A DNA stretch of 64,000 nucleotides from Opisthocomus hoazin (taxonomy: Eukaryota > Chordata > Aves > Opisthocomiformes > Opisthocomidae). Where the stretch lies: positions 50,031,830-50,095,829 of the forward strand of contig NC_134454.1 in NCBI RefSeq assembly GCF_030867145.1, in the 5' to 3' direction. The translations under genes and the position numbers were made by a program. Numbering within the stretch: position 1 is the stretch's first letter; every line of letters begins with the position of its first letter. Below, one piece after another: positions 23,829 to 37,000 of the stretch. The notes under the pieces were generated by a model. That model had not been told where the DNA came from and did no database searches. It worked only from the letters and a program-made list of their open reading frames with translations.

Positions 23829-26800
23829 TAGAAAATATTGCAGCTCTCTGCAGCCTAAGTAACACAGTCAAAGGTTTATGTCCCTTAAAAGAATAATACA
23901 CACAGTTTCTTTAAAAATGTATACTTTTAAATCTTCCTATTTGCCACAGAAGAAAGAAAGAAAATAGGAACCTATAGCCTTGAGCTAGCTATCAGCAACT
24001 AACCTGTAACCATAGCCAAATGTTACCCCTGCTGCTTCTTTAGGCAGCCAATCAAACAACCTTGTTTGGATTTTGTCAGCTGAGTAACACTTCTGGATTT
24101 AAAAAAATTAACATATAGGTGTCCTCATTGATCTGGAAAGCACAATTTTTTATTCACCAGTTGCTGCTGCTGTCAGTAAGCATCTGTCAGAGATAATTTA
24201 ATAAAAAAATTTACATCAGAGTTCACCCAATTCATAGTAACATTCTGTTAATTGAAAGAATTCAAATGAATGTAGTAATCAGTTCTTACAGCTTGTTGCA
24301 TGATGCATAGGCTTTATATTCATGTTAAAATAGCAATTAGAGTTACACCACTACCACCTCCTCCCGCGTATGAGAATGATAACTGTTTTCCCAAGACAGA
24401 CTGGTAAATTTCTCATTGCCAGTTATGCTTCCTAAGTTCCTAAATGCTGTGTGTTGAATGCTAGTAATTACTCTTACTTTTTTAATGATTCTATGAATTT
24501 TACAAATAAAAAAGTCATGTTACAGTTCTGTTTCTGTCTTTGTTTAAATGTAACAGAATAGTTTTAATTTTTAAATTTTCCGGATACAGGTGGTTCATTT
24601 TGCATTTAATTAGTTTCAAATAAAATCTGGAAGAATAACTGGTCACATATGCTTCTTTGTACCAATGAGTTTTGGTCTGTGCTTTTTTTTTTATTTCATG
24701 CTGCTTAAGCTGTCTGGACAGAAACCTGACCCTGCTGAAGTAGTGGCAAGACTCTTGATGGACCTGCGAATCATCTTGCATTTATATGGACTGGTTCAAG
24801 TTCAGTTACCGACCTCATACAATGGCCACGGAACTGTAAAGAAAGAGTGACTTCCTTTTCTTTATCCCAGTCACTGATACATTTATATATTTTTAGATTG
24901 CTTTCCAGAAATATGCCACTTGACAATTCACAAGATTTAATTGGCACCCCAGCATCCTGTAAGAAAAACAGTAGCTCTTACACCTGTACTGGTAAATAAA
25001 TGAGTGGGCCTGGGAGCATTCCTGGGTACTGAAACCAATCCACGTGACACAGCATGTGTCTGTGCAGTCTGACTGCATGCACACCCCATTTTGTGAACAA
25101 TCTCTGAACTATTCTAGCTTCTTGGGAATGTTCAGATTGCTAGTTGGAACATGCCAAATTTGTGCCAAGAAAAGGTCTAATAAATTACTTGCAGAGGCAG
25201 CTGAATTATAGAGTCTAGGAAGAAGCAGTGACACGCCGAATAAGGGGAAAACCAGCTATTTAATTTGGACATGCAGACAAAGTGCCTTTTCCTAGTCTCT
25301 AAGATTATACACTAAAACTCACCTTTAGTTAAAAATTTTTACAAATCTTCCTGTTATTTTTTAAGAGATTTTTCCTTTCCCAGCTTATACATAATTTCCC
25401 TTTCCTTCCTCCAATTTTTCTGAAGCAAGGAAAATAGAATTGAAACTCCATCAACATTACGAGGATTCTACATTTAATATTTATTTATGATTTTCCAAAA
25501 GTAAAGCTGATTCAGCCCTTACAAAGATGTGATGTGTAAGTCTCTGCACTTATAAAACCCGTAAAGGTATTCTTAAAGATATCTGGAAGAACTTAATGTT
25601 AACCTGTTTTTCATTTGTGGGTCTCAGGGTAGGCCTGTTGGCCAGCTTTTGCTGGGTCAGTCTGGAATGTGTGAAGCTTGATTTCTGCAGAGATGTCAGT
25701 CTGGATGCAATTAAAAAACTCACTAGTAACTGCAAAATGTTAAGTGCCTGTCTTTCCAGAAAAAAGCATACTTCAGTCTTTGGCTACAGCTGCAGCATTT
25801 CCTGACAGATCCTGATAATTTGATGCAAATATGCAGCCATTGTTTTTCTTATTAAATGCAAAACATATATTTAAAGCTATTCACAGCTAACTTAAAATGC
25901 AACCAATTTGTGTTACTCTTACAGGAGTTTGTCTGCATTACAATGTGTTATAATCACGTTATAGTAATGCATAACATCTATTGCTATTTACTTTAATAGG
26001 TTGTACATCAGTTTTTCCATATCACATCTCCCAAGGAGAGAATATTTTACAGCATTATGATGTAGCTATCTGAAGTGGTATCTTTAATACTATATAGTAC
26101 AGAATTTCATTAAGAGTAAATTTGTTCACAAAATTATTTATTTTATTTAAATGCCATGTTTGTAAAAAAGTTTATCACGAAGGTAAGAATCATTATACAC
26201 ACCTTTGACACTGTTGCAATGAGTTGTTTAACAAATAGTTCGTTAATTAAGACCAAAACTTTTTCTGTTGCTCTGGATTGCCTGTGAACAGTTTCTGTTT
26301 TCAATTTTTCTTCCTCAGATCCATTTATTCAGTATTATCCAGTGGAACATCCTTAGTTCTGTCTTGAAAGTTATCAGTTCATAATGACTATTTGAAACCA
26401 GAGCTGTCCTCATTTCTGCTGAAGGAAAAGTCAGATGATATGCTTTTCCTCCCTAATCAGCTGGGTGAAAGTGATGGCTCATTTGTGCTGTCCCCCACCC
26501 CTCCCCCCCAGCAGACAGCAGAGCACATTATGGTAACTGTCACTTAGCTATAAAGTGATATGAAATACAAGAAGAATAAATCCTTTTAGCTCTGTAGTGT
26601 AGTCAGCTAAAGCACCTAGACCTTATCACAGCTAAAGCCGAACTCTGTGCAGCCCAGTGAGTGGCAGTTGTTATCCTGTGTTTCAGAAGCCAGGTGCTTT
26701 AGGAGGAGGATCAGCCTGCCACCAAAAGCACTTGTTTTACATACACAGAATTAACTTTCATCAGATGTTCTTGAGTATTTACTTAGAGTTTAACAATACA

Positions 26801-28708
26801 GGAACATCAGTATGATCATTTTGTAAAATATTTGTGAGCAAAGGTTGATACAATACAATTTGTGGAAGGTGTTACATGTGTAGAAAAATATCACATTGGA
26901 AATAATAATTATTTTTGTAGTCTCCTTCAGTTATCTGCAAGATAATACACATATCTAAAAGGTATATTAAGTCTGTTAATGGATTTAGGCTCAGAACATT
27001 TATTTTTTCTTTATGTTTTGGAGGCAGATGAGAAGGAATCTCTTTTTAGTGACCTTTTAGAGGAGGAAACATCCAATAGAATTGATATTTATTTCCTTTC
27101 TGATTTTACATTATGTTGGTGAGATGCATTGTCTTTTCTGTAATTTGTATGATGAGAAAAGAAGATCTCTTGAATTGGTAGAAAATTTGGCAGATGTTTT
27201 TTTCAAGTCTTTTAAGACTATGACAAAATCTCACTCCCCTTCAAGATTAACAAGCATGGTATTATATCTTATATTCCAGAAGAATCAGTATGGCTTCATA
27301 ACCTTGTGATTCTTTTATTGTTTGTTTTACTTTTCAGCTCTGAGTCATGTAACCCTTAAGCTACTTCGGTTTAAAAATCCCATGAATTTCCTTTAACACT
27401 TTCCCATTTAGAAGATCCTTGAGGAATGCTTTACTACAGGTTTCTTCTTGCCCAGCTCTCCATTGATTTATTGCTATACTGTTCGGTTGTACATCGTAAT
27501 AAATAAATATTTAATGTTTTTGAATGCACTTATTTTGTTTCTCACATGGTACAGAATCCGCCTTGTTTTGGCAGAGAAAAGTCAAATGAGTTACATTCAC
27601 ATTTATTCAGCACTTAAATTTGAACTGTTTTAGAAGTGCTACATATTCAGGAAGTAAATTCTAACCAGATTATAATCTCAAATGTTATTCTGACCTTTTA
27701 TAAATGGAAAGGCTATTTTTCTACCTTAGTAAATTAAAAACATCAGAACAGTTCTCTGGCAGAGGCCAGTGGGCATGGCATTGTCCACTTTGTTCTTATT
27801 AAACTGGACTTACCTTACAAAACAGGGTGGCCACATTAAAACTGGCTTATCCCATCTCCCAGACAGCGTTCATTAGAACTGAGCAACCATTTCGGAGATG
27901 CTAGTTGTCCTGCATCCAGTGCCGGGGGATTGTTCTCAACAATTTAACAATGTAGATGGCTGAGTTTACGTGCCTTTGCCTGAGATCTGGCACTTCTGAA
28001 ATTATTAGCTGCAGACAAGGGGACTGAGAACCGCCACCCAAAACCGCTTTCAATGGGGAATTGACCAGTTCTGTTTTCCCCAGGAAAATTGCCCAGAAGC
28101 CTGAAGTTGTGGGCATGTGCAATAGGCCTGTGGGCACTGTGCAGCTCAACAGCCATATTCCCCTTGGGATCCAGAAATGGGACATGCTTGCCTCATTCTT
28201 TAAGGGTGTGCTCGGTGTTAATACACACAGTTTGCCTAAAATGAACAGGACAAGGTTTCAAACAATGAAGCAGTGGCAGCCACTTTTACCTAAGATATAG
28301 TAGAAAGTACTGATTGTGTGTGTCTTCTTTATAGAGCGTCCTGAAGGTATACACACAAACTTGGGAGATGAGTTAAGCTTTCCTCTCTGTCTGAACAGAT
28401 TCAGGTATTTCTTGCTGCATGTAAAAACCCCTGTCCTGTAGGCTGTCTTACCGTTGCTCAAGTGATTGAATATATACCATTTAGCCAGAATCTGTGAAAA
28501 TACTGTAAGACTTTTTTGGTCACATAGAGAGAAACGAAGCATGGCATCCAGTTTTCCCTAGGCCAAAGTCTCCAAAGACTTTTTTATCTGTTTATAGTGC
28601 ACGGTACAACACAGATATGTGGAGCAGTGGCTTTGAGCAGCTGGATGCTTCTCAACTCCACCACTGTGCCCAGTAGATTTGTGGTTAGAACACTCAACTG
28701 AGGAAAAA
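23829..28708. other. Intergenic, mostly featureless; CpG-richer block near 27.8-28.2 kb
   Basis: Mostly AT-rich sequence without a recognisable gene. A stretch at about 27760-28190 has higher GC and more CpG, and open frames on both strands (for example 27901-28185 on the minus strand), but I recognise neither protein nor repeat family there. A short run of C residues near 26490-26510 is a simple repeat. Confidence 0.45.
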
Positions 28709-29549
28709 GAATCATAGAATGATAGAATGGTAAGGGTTGGAAGGGAAAGATCATCCGGTTCCAACTCCCCTGCCATCAGCAGCGACACCTTCCACTAGAC
28801 CAGGTTACTCAGAGCTCCATCCAACCTGGCCTTGAACACTTCCAGGGAGGGGGCAGCCACAGCTTCTCTGGGAAACCTGCTCCAGTGTTTCACCACCCTC
28901 GTGGTGAAGAATTTCTTCCTTAATCTAAATCTGCCCTCTTTTAGTTTAGAGCCATTCCCCCTTGTCCTATCACTACACACCCTTGTGAAAAGCCCCTCTC
29001 CATCCTTCCTGTAGGCCCCCTTCAGGTACTGAAATGCTGCGATAAGGTCACCCCGGAGCCTTCTCTTCTCCAGGCTGAACAGCCCCAAATCCCTCAGCCT
29101 GTCCTCATAGGAGAGGTACTCCAGCCTTCTGATCATCTTTGTGGACCTCCTCTGGACCCGTGCCAACACATCCACATCCTTCCTATGTTGGGGTGGAGCT
29201 GGATGCAGTATTCCAGGTGGGGTCTCACGAGAGCGAGGTAAAGGGGCAGAATCACCTCCCTTGACCTGCTGGCCACGCTTCTCTTGATGCAGCCCGGGTT
29301 ATGGTTGGCTTTCTGGGCTGCAAGCGCACATTGCCGGCTCATGTTGAACTTCACATCCACCAGTACCCCCAGGTCCTTCTCCTCAGGGCTGCTCTCGAGC
29401 CACTCTCCACCCAGCCTGTACTTGTGTTTGTGATTACCCCGACCCACATGCAGGACCTTGCACTTGGCCTTGTTGCACTGCATGCGGTGCATGCAGGCCT
29501 ACCTCTCCAGCCTGTTAAGTTCCCTCTGAATGGCATCCCTTCCCTTCAG
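28709..29549 (-). repeat. CR1 LINE, 5'-truncated, minus orientation (copy D)
   Basis: On the minus strand the element ends with CTATCATTCTATGATTCT at 28709-28727. The coding part includes blocks like VQRRSTKMIRRLEYLSYEDR, CALAAQKANHNPGCIKRS and KAKCKVLHVGRGN. Two open pieces (28795-29175 and 29133-29492) lie in different frames, so a frameshift in the LHP/GRMWMC region near 29170-29200 breaks ORF2. Homology fades at about 29549. It belongs to a branch close to copies C and H but is more diverged. Confidence 0.92.
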
Positions 29550-31934
29550 CATGTAAGAAAGGTAACTGTAATTTGCTTCAGGCAAGACACTGAATTAAGC
29601 TTTGTTTTCCTGCTTCTGCAGAAATGTTCGAACACATTCAGCAAGAAAGGGAGGTAGCAAGAGCATGTAACAGTGATCTTTGTGTTTGCAAGGAAAACCT
29701 GGGACTTGCTGTGTTTTTGAAAGAGCTTTGGCACCATCTGCAGAAAAAGGTCAAAGCTAATCCTGGAAGGAGATATGTCATTTTGACCTAACATTGTTCA
29801 TCTCTGTCTTGAAAAGGACACATCTATCCTCTGTCTTCAGTATTGCTCATCATTAACTGGATTTGCATATGGGGAATTGCATTTTGAGATCCCGTTTCTT
29901 CAAGAACAAAGAAGGTTCATCAGTACATGTAATCTGGTTTTGACTATTAGAAACTGGAAAAACTATGTAGACTTCAAAACACAAGGAAGGCTTATATACC
30001 TGATAGCTTGTATATCTTTCAGTTAAAAAAAAAGAGATACTATCCTAATCTAGAAAGCTTATTTTGCTTATCTCTTTAGACTGCTCTGTCCATTAGAGCA
30101 CTACCAGTGAGTCTCTTCATGGCTTCTGCAGAAAACTTCGGAGCCTGATCAATATGGATTTCACCGTCTGTGACTATACACAAAGGAATATTTAGTCCAT
30201 GGTGAAATTCGAACTCCTAGTAATGAGCAACATGTAATAATCTAATGTAATAAATAACTTTTCCATCACAATGTTATTCCTCTGTGCACAGAATAACTTA
30301 TTCTTTTCAGTTTTTTCATGAATGGACTCAGAGGATTTTGCTGTAGACGAATTTATTTTACAGCTGTGGAGAAAGAAATAGTAAGAAATAAAGCAGTGGT
30401 TAGGTATTCTCTCCACAAAGCAATGTAATTACTGCTTGTAGTAACAATCCACCCTTACCACAAGCACATAATGACAGAATGGATCTAGCAGCTTTGATTT
30501 CTTTTAGCCTACTGGGACTGAAAAGACAAGGGAAGAAAAGCCTCTCTTTTCTGAGGATGCTGGTGGATTTTTCCATGTCAAACAGTCTCATTGGCCCCTT
30601 TGTTTCTCAGGAAGTGCTGCTTCCATCCCTGAAGGTGGAATTTAGGATACAGTCACTGCTTTTGCATCTCACTCGGCCAAGTCTGCATTTCTGTTCCTGT
30701 TCATTAAAAAGCAAGGTATTTGTCAGGCTTCCTTAACACCTTAAAAATAGGACAGAATAAAAAAATAATCAAGTTTTCATGAAAATCATCGTGAAAGCCA
30801 CGCTGTAAAAGATGAAATTCGTAAGCATTTATTGCTAGCTGCTAATGTTATTCAAAACCTTTACAGATTTTGAGAATTGGCATTATGACAGCATGTCTTC
30901 AGAACGCTCTTTTTCTGTTACTTCTGGGGTTGAAGTGGTTTTATTAAAGCAGCATGAAGACGACTGCTAACACCTCCAGACTAGGCCCAGCAGTTATTAT
31001 TGGCCATTTCAGCATCTCCCTGGCTACTCAGTTGATCATACAGACAAGCTTTTAAAAATGCTGTCAGATGTTCATACCTCCTTTGCTGCCAATACTTAAT
31101 ACTTTCTGCAAAAGCATCTTGGTTACTTCGCTACTCTTATATTAATGGTTTGTTTTCTCTCTTGCAGCCTGAAGATGCTTCACTTGTGTGGTTTCCGCTT
31201 CAGTCACGGTCTGGAGTCCATTAAAGAAATCAATAAAGTCATTAAAGTCTTTCATAACCTTACTGACCTAACTGCTAACATTTCAGTTGAATGAAAAATT
31301 CTGTGTATCCTGAGAGACATTTTTGGCTTCTAAATGTACCTCTGTTTTGATGAAGAGCTTTTATGTCACTTTGTGTCTCATTTTTTGATAAAGTTGAAGC
31401 ACAAGATTGTGTTCTTTTGCAATATTATGCAAGTTATTGAATTTCTTTGCCTTGGACTAAGTTTTTATAGATTATGCCTTTTCCCCTTCAGAGTTTATAA
31501 TGATGCGATATATCTGAGAAGTACAGTCTACATGATGGCTTTTACTAAATACATCACCCTTACTTTTTAATTGAAGAGAATAAGAGTGAGCCACATTCGG
31601 TAGTACTAAAAACTACACAGCAGGGAATGAGAGAATGTAACAATCGTCTATAAACTGCCCAGACTTGGCATTTAAGTATGTGCACCTATCCTACAGACTT
31701 CACATGAGGTGCATGCCTGGATATAACTGGGTTATCAGCTGTAAATACCATCAAAGTCATGAAAAGTGCAGACGAAGGCACAGCAGGAGAAAGGCAGAGA
31801 AGGGAGACAGCGGAGGGGGAGAACCACTGCCACCCTCTCACCATGTCCTTCACTGGCCTGCACATGCCATGCTTCCCTTCCTGATGGGAGGGAGAGAGCG
31901 AGGCTCAGGAACAGATACTGGTGCAAAAGGAGAC
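29550..31934. other. Intergenic, no gene recognised
   Basis: AT-rich sequence with no convincing exon, RNA or repeat. A GC-richer, purine-rich patch at about 31770-31930 abuts the next CR1 fragment but does not match CR1 sequence that I recognise. Confidence 0.5.
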
Positions 31935-32132
31935 AAAACAGCCCCAGCTCCCTCAGCTGCTCCTCATAAGACTTGTTCTCCAGATCCTTCACCAGCCTTG
32001 TTGGTATTCTCTGGTCACGCTCCAGCACCTCAATGTCCTTCTTGTAGTGAGGGGCCCAAAACCGAACACAGTACTCGAGGTGTGGCCTCACCAGTGCCCA
32101 GTACAGGGAGACAATCACTTCCCTACTCCTGG
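31935..32132 (-). repeat. CR1 LINE internal fragment, minus orientation (copy E)
   Basis: On the minus strand this encodes [20 protein letters not shown], then [19 protein letters not shown] and [15 protein letters not shown]. This is the middle of the CR1 ORF2 C-terminal region. Both the 3' UTR with octamer tail and the 5' part are missing, so this is a fragment cut at both ends rather than a simple 5' truncation. Confidence 0.85.
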
Positions 32133-32402
32133 ATGCTTCTGCACAGTTCTGCAAGGTTACTTTCAGAGACCACATGAATTCAAACAGCATTTAAGAATTC
32201 TGTATCTTATCCCACTGGCCAGCTCTGCTCCTCTGCTTTTTGCACTCCTGGGGCAATGCTAGGTCTTTGTGTCATGTGGTGCCACACCTCCTGTCGCTGG
32301 TTTCCCTGCATCTTCTAATCTGCTCTGTTTAACCTCTGTGTCTACAACAGCGTCAAAAGCCATCTTTTCCCACTCAGCACAAAGGGATGCTTTAGTAACA
32401 AT

Positions 32403-32760
32403 ACAGAATCACACAGAATCACAGAATGTTAGGGGTCACCTAGTCCAACCTGCCGAAGCAGGGACATCTACAGCACAGGACCTTGTCCAGCCAGGTCTTG
32501 AATATCTCCAGAGGAGAATCCACAGCCTCTCTGGGCAACCTGTTCCAGTGCTCCGTCACCCTCAGAGGGAAGAAGTTCTTCCCCATGTTCAGACGGAACT
32601 TCATGTGCTTCAGTTCGTGCCCGTTGCCCCTTGTCCTGTTGCTGGGCACCACTGAAAAGAGTCTGACCTCATCCTCTTGACACCCATCCTTAAGATATCT
32701 ATAAGGAATTATAACGTCCCCTCTCACCCTTCTCTTCTTCAGGCTAAACAATCCCTAGTT
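32403..32760 (-). repeat. CR1 LINE, short 5'-truncated copy, minus orientation (copy F)
   Basis: The octamer tail (CTGTGATTCTGTGTGATTCTGT on the minus strand) lies at 32403-32426, followed by a shortened CR1 3' UTR and the last part of ORF2 ([33 protein letters not shown]). It stops near 32760, only about 120 bp before the RASEF CpG island. Copies E and F are about 270 bp apart in the same orientation, but they overlap in the consensus very little and differ in age, so they may be separate insertions. Confidence 0.9.
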
Positions 32761-32879
32761 CTTCTGCACAGTGCGCCGAAAATCTGGCCTCTTCAGTTTA
32801 CCGATTTGAAGGTATCTTTGCATTTTCAGCTTAGGCTGCTTGCAACAAGGGACGTTTCTGAACCGCTGGTGATGGCGTG

Positions 32880-34050
32880 GCAGCATGTGCGTACTCGACG
32901 ACGTGCAGCTCCGGGCCTACTGGCGGCTGGCCGGCGTCCACCCGGTGAAACTTGGCGCCACACTGGGTTCGCTGCCTTCCGCGAACGTCAGGAGCGTTTT
33001 CATCCTGCTGGAGAACAGGAGCGGGATTTTGCACCTCTCGGTGACCGCGCAGGGCTGGGACCCGCACCCGGCTGCCGCAGGGCTGTGGGACGCGTTTCCA
33101 GCCCCCGGCGCCGGTAACCAGCCACCCGCGGGAGCGGGGCCAGCACCGTCCGCCCGTCTCCCGGGGCGGCCGGCAGCCCTGCCCGGGCACGGCCGAGCGC
33201 CCGCCACCGCCGAGAGCCGCCACCTGCGGCCCGCCCTCCGCCTCTCGGCCGCGCCCGGCCCCGCGGGGCGCCGGGGCGGAGCAGGCCCCGTCCCGCCCCG
33301 TCGAGCCGAGCCGACGGCAAAGTTGTGCCGCCGGGTCGGGCCGCCGCCGCCGCTCGCCCGGTCGCGTCCCGTCCCGGCCGATGGATCCCGAGGCGGCGGG
33401 GGACGAGCTGTCCCGCTTGCGCGCCCTCTTCCTGGCCTGCGACGCCAGCGGCTCGGGCCGCATCGAGCGGGAGGACTTCGCGGCTCTCTGCGCCGAGCTG
33501 CGGGTTCGGCCGGCCGAGGCCGAGGCCATCTTCCAGCGCCTCGACAGCGACCGCGACGGGGCCATCACCTTCCCGGAGTTCGCCCGCGGCTTCCGCGGCG
33601 CCACCCGCTGGCGTCCCGGCGGCGGCGAGCCGGGGGGCGACGAGGGGGAGGAGGCGGCGGCGTGGGCCGCTCCGGGGCTGGAGCAGCCCTGGAGGGACTT
33701 CGAGGTGCGGCTCGGGGACGAGGCGAGGTACATCCCCAGGTAAGGCCCCGGGGCCGTCAGAGTCCGGGCGGCGGGAGCGGGGCCACGGCGGCAGACGGCC
33801 CCGCGGAGGGGGGAGCGGCCAGCGGGGCTGCGGTCTGCGCCGGCGCTGATGCAACAGCCTGCGTGGGGAGTCCGGTCCTACCCCCACCCGCCGCGCCGGC
33901 AGGTTGCGGAGCCCTCCTCGCTGTTGAGGGCTGCCAGCTCCCTTTTCTCCAGCGTGCCGGCGCTTGCTCGCTCCCTCTCCGCTGCTCTGCCGGGGGCCCA
34001 CGTGGGGAGGTCAGGGCGGGGGGGGGTGGAAGTGTCCCGAAGAGCGTAGC
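32880..34050 (+). promoter_or_regulatory. CpG island with RASEF promoter and 5' UTR
   Basis: GC content and CpG density rise sharply here against an AT-rich background, and this is the only such island apart from the provirus. GC boxes suited to Sp1-family factors lie at 33273-33279 (GGGGCGG) and 33293-33299 (CCGCCCC), about 80-110 bp upstream of the RASEF start codon. I see no TATA box nearby, as is typical of a CpG-island promoter with dispersed start sites. The island spans exon 1 and the first 300 bp of intron 1. Long open frames on both strands here are a by-product of GC richness. Confidence 0.8.
33381..33739 (+). CDS. RASEF exon 1: start codon and two EF-hands
   Basis: The exon encodes residues 1-119 plus two bases of codon 120, ending at CAG|GTAAGG (donor 33740). 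The start at 33381 matches the N-terminus of vertebrate RASEF (Met-acidic [15 protein letters not shown]). The -3 base is C and +4 is G, a mediocre Kozak context. EF-hand 1 has the loop [12 protein letters not shown] (residues 21-32) and EF-hand 2 the loop [12 protein letters not shown] (residues 55-66). Both keep acidic or oxygen ligands at 1, 3 and 5, and Gly at 6. Loop 1 ends in Asp at position 12 rather than the usual Glu. A Gly/Glu-rich spacer follows (about 80-100), then the conserved [17 protein letters not shown] that leads into the coiled coil. Confidence 0.93.
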
Positions 34051-37000
34051 TCGGTTTGGGACTAAGCCCGGTTACCAGCGGGGCTGTCAGTGCCGAGCTG
34101 GTGCCGGTTTACGCAGGCACGTTTTTGGCGATTCGCTGAAACATACCTGAGGTGCTCACAATTAATATGAAAATGCTGGCCGTAAAAAGTACGTTCCGCT
34201 TCGTTTAAAAATTGTAATTTAAAACGGCAAACGAGCGATCTGAGTTTAAGGGCTTAGCAGCTATAGTGGAGTCAGTTTAAAAAAAATACTTACATGAACA
34301 TATCCAGAGACTGCGTCAAGTTGGAGCGGATCCTGGCTGTGAGGCACACAGAAGCTGGTAAAAGGCTCATTAGTTTCCGTGTAACTTTTGCAACAGTTGA
34401 TTGGAATGTGCAGTTTGTTGTTTTACAGGAGCATGTGTAGAAATCACTGGCAATTTTTTATCTTACCAGTCTCCACATAATGCACCTTAAATTCTCGTCT
34501 ACCCTGATAGTTTTGTTCTAGCCATGTTTAAAAATGTGTTGTGATTACGAGATGAAAAGTTTCTTCAGAGAAATACGCAATTACTTAACCTGCTACTCAT
34601 GTGCACAGCTGGAGTCAATTGTTCTGTTCTTTTTGGACTGGAAGGGCAAATAATATTGGTTAGTCTTATTGGACTTCTCCGTTTCAGACAGATCAGTAAT
34701 TTCATGTAGGCCTTTCTTACCTAGGCAGGTTGATAACTTCATAGGCGTCTTTCCTACGTAGTTTGTGATGCCTTCCATGCTACATACTTGCTTTCTACAG
34801 AAAGAGAACAACAACTAAAAGGTTGTCTGAAAGTTTGCAGGAGTAATTCATAACTTCACCAAAAGTCAGATAGAAACTCAATAGGAGATGAAAAAAATCT
34901 GCAGTGAACAGTGGTGGCTTGTGGAAGCATCTGTCTCCATTCAGTAATAATTCTGGCTCAGTATCTTGGTTGCGATGTTTGCAGCAGCAGTCTGAACACA
35001 GTCCAGTTGTTTGTCTAAGGGGATAGTAGCAGGGGAGGGGAAGAGCTTTTGTCAGCTAGACTGTGCAGACACATCCTCTAGTTTTGTTAAATTCATCATG
35101 ACACAATTAACATTATTTGTGTTGTGATTCTTATACATCAGAATTGCAATGAGAAGTAAATTTTGATAGTTAAATGCATGTGTATCAAGTGGGCAGCAAT
35201 TTGATGTCAGTGCTTCCTCTTTGCGTTCAGCTCTATGAATAGCTTTGAACATCCTTCGTCCTTGGATGTACTTACCAGGTGTGTGCCAATGTCAGCTGAA
35301 GAACAGTGCGCCCTTTGTTTGCTTGTTCTTTCTCTTTCCTGTCCTGAAGTGCTAGAAGCAGATCTGTGTTACGGCTCAACTTTTTTCCCTTTGTGGCCCA
35401 CATCTTTTTTTGTTGAAAGGTGTGTGTAAGTTTTTTTTCATGTGAGTAGTCCCACTAAAATTGTTAGGACCACTTGTGTAATTAATGAATATATTGAAAT
35501 TGTTTGGGGAGGTTGGGCACAGGAGAGATTTTAAGCAACAGAATGCAACAAAACCATGTAAAGTACAAGCTGGTACTTAAAATAAGTCACTTATAGTTTT
35601 ATTTAAATTATTTAATTTTTTTTAGTTATCAGTTCCTTACTTTTTTTTAAAGAAAGGATGTACTTTGAAAAACAGACCTAGCTTGGAACACACCTGCGTC
35701 TTCCGTACTATAAAACAGTTGGTGTCCTCACATTGTGGTTTATTACTCTTCATATATTTGCTGTAACATTGGTGTTGAAAATTGTGAGAAAAGCAACTAC
35801 AGAGAAGAAACTCCTCAAACCCAGATGAGCAGAGTTAGTTTTCTGTATTTTTCATCTCAGTCTTTTGTGTTTTTTATCTCGATCATTTTGGGTTTCAGTC
35901 CCACAAAATGCCGTGCCTTCTGGCCTCCATGTAGCGAAACACTGGCACCTATGCTTTGATACTATTGTGGCCTACACAGAGAGAAACAAGACATAGCAGA
36001 TGGAATTAGTGAGATAAAGCCAAGATGAAGTCAAGAGAAAATTACGCAGTAAACACCTGTGGTCCCTGACATTCCTGAACTGGATTGAGTGCTCGTGGAA
36101 ATCAAGGGGAAGTTTTTCACTGACACCAAAACACATGGCTCAGCCTCTGTTTCTGCGACCAAGCTTTTAAAAGCCATAAATAAGCCTCCATGAGGGGGTG
36201 TGAAACTCAGTAACAGATCAGTATCCTGACCCAGTCCTCGGTGTAGCAGCAGACATCAGATGCAACACAATTTACTGCCAGATACGGCCTCGTTCCAGGT
36301 ACTAAAATGAGCATATACTACAATAAGCATATATTGAATTTAGTCAGATTTTAAGAAAGATAGTTTTATTCTGGGATGGATCCTACCTCTCTGCAGTTTG
36401 GTGTATTGGTTGCGCCGGTTATGCTTTGAAACATCCAAGTCTGCACTGGAGCTGTGGTTGTATTGGCTGCAGGTAAACAGGAGGAGTAACATCAAAGAGT
36501 TTCTTTTCAGCCTTGCTCCTTCCCTCCCCATCTGAACAGATTTTTTTGACTAATTTTAGTTAGATTTGTTGGAAAGGTGTTCACTGTGAGTCAAAGTATT
36601 GTTTGCCTTAGTCTTTACACGTGCTCAGTGGGCAATTGTGCCTCTAGCACAACAAAAGTGGAAAGTCTTTTCAGGCTGATGAGCTACTAGGATGTGTGAA
36701 GTCAGATTTTAGTGGAATTTCATAGAGGATTGGGGGTTTTTTTGGCGTTCATTTAATTTAAAATGCAGCTACCCTTCTGTGTTGTTATATTCAATCAGGT
36801 ATAATGACTAATTAAACACAAAGGTTTGCAATGCCTTTGGTTTATATGTAGTGAATTGATAACCGGAGTATACCTGTGTGAGCCATAGGAGATCTGTTTT
36901 ATTGAGAACTCAGGCATGTGCATTAAATTGTTCCTCTAAGAAGTGTTTGCAATGGTAGAGGCGTAGACAAAAAAAGTTTCGAAACTTACCTGTTTGGTGC

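Noticed and set aside
1..32800. Exons of FRMD3, the gene I would expect upstream of RASEF from the human order
   Set aside because: No exon-like open frame with splice sites and FERM-domain content was seen. The gene may end further left, or only noncoding parts may lie here.
32831..34001. Minus-strand open frames of 300 and 333 codons at the CpG island
   Set aside because: Composition-driven; no domain. A divergent bidirectional-promoter gene was considered, but no recognisable coding exon follows on the minus side.
32885..34150. A 421-codon + strand open frame over the CpG island
   Set aside because: It overlaps RASEF exon 1 in another frame, runs through the true donor site into the intron, and consists of Arg/Ala/Gly/Pro-rich translation typical of GC-rich DNA.
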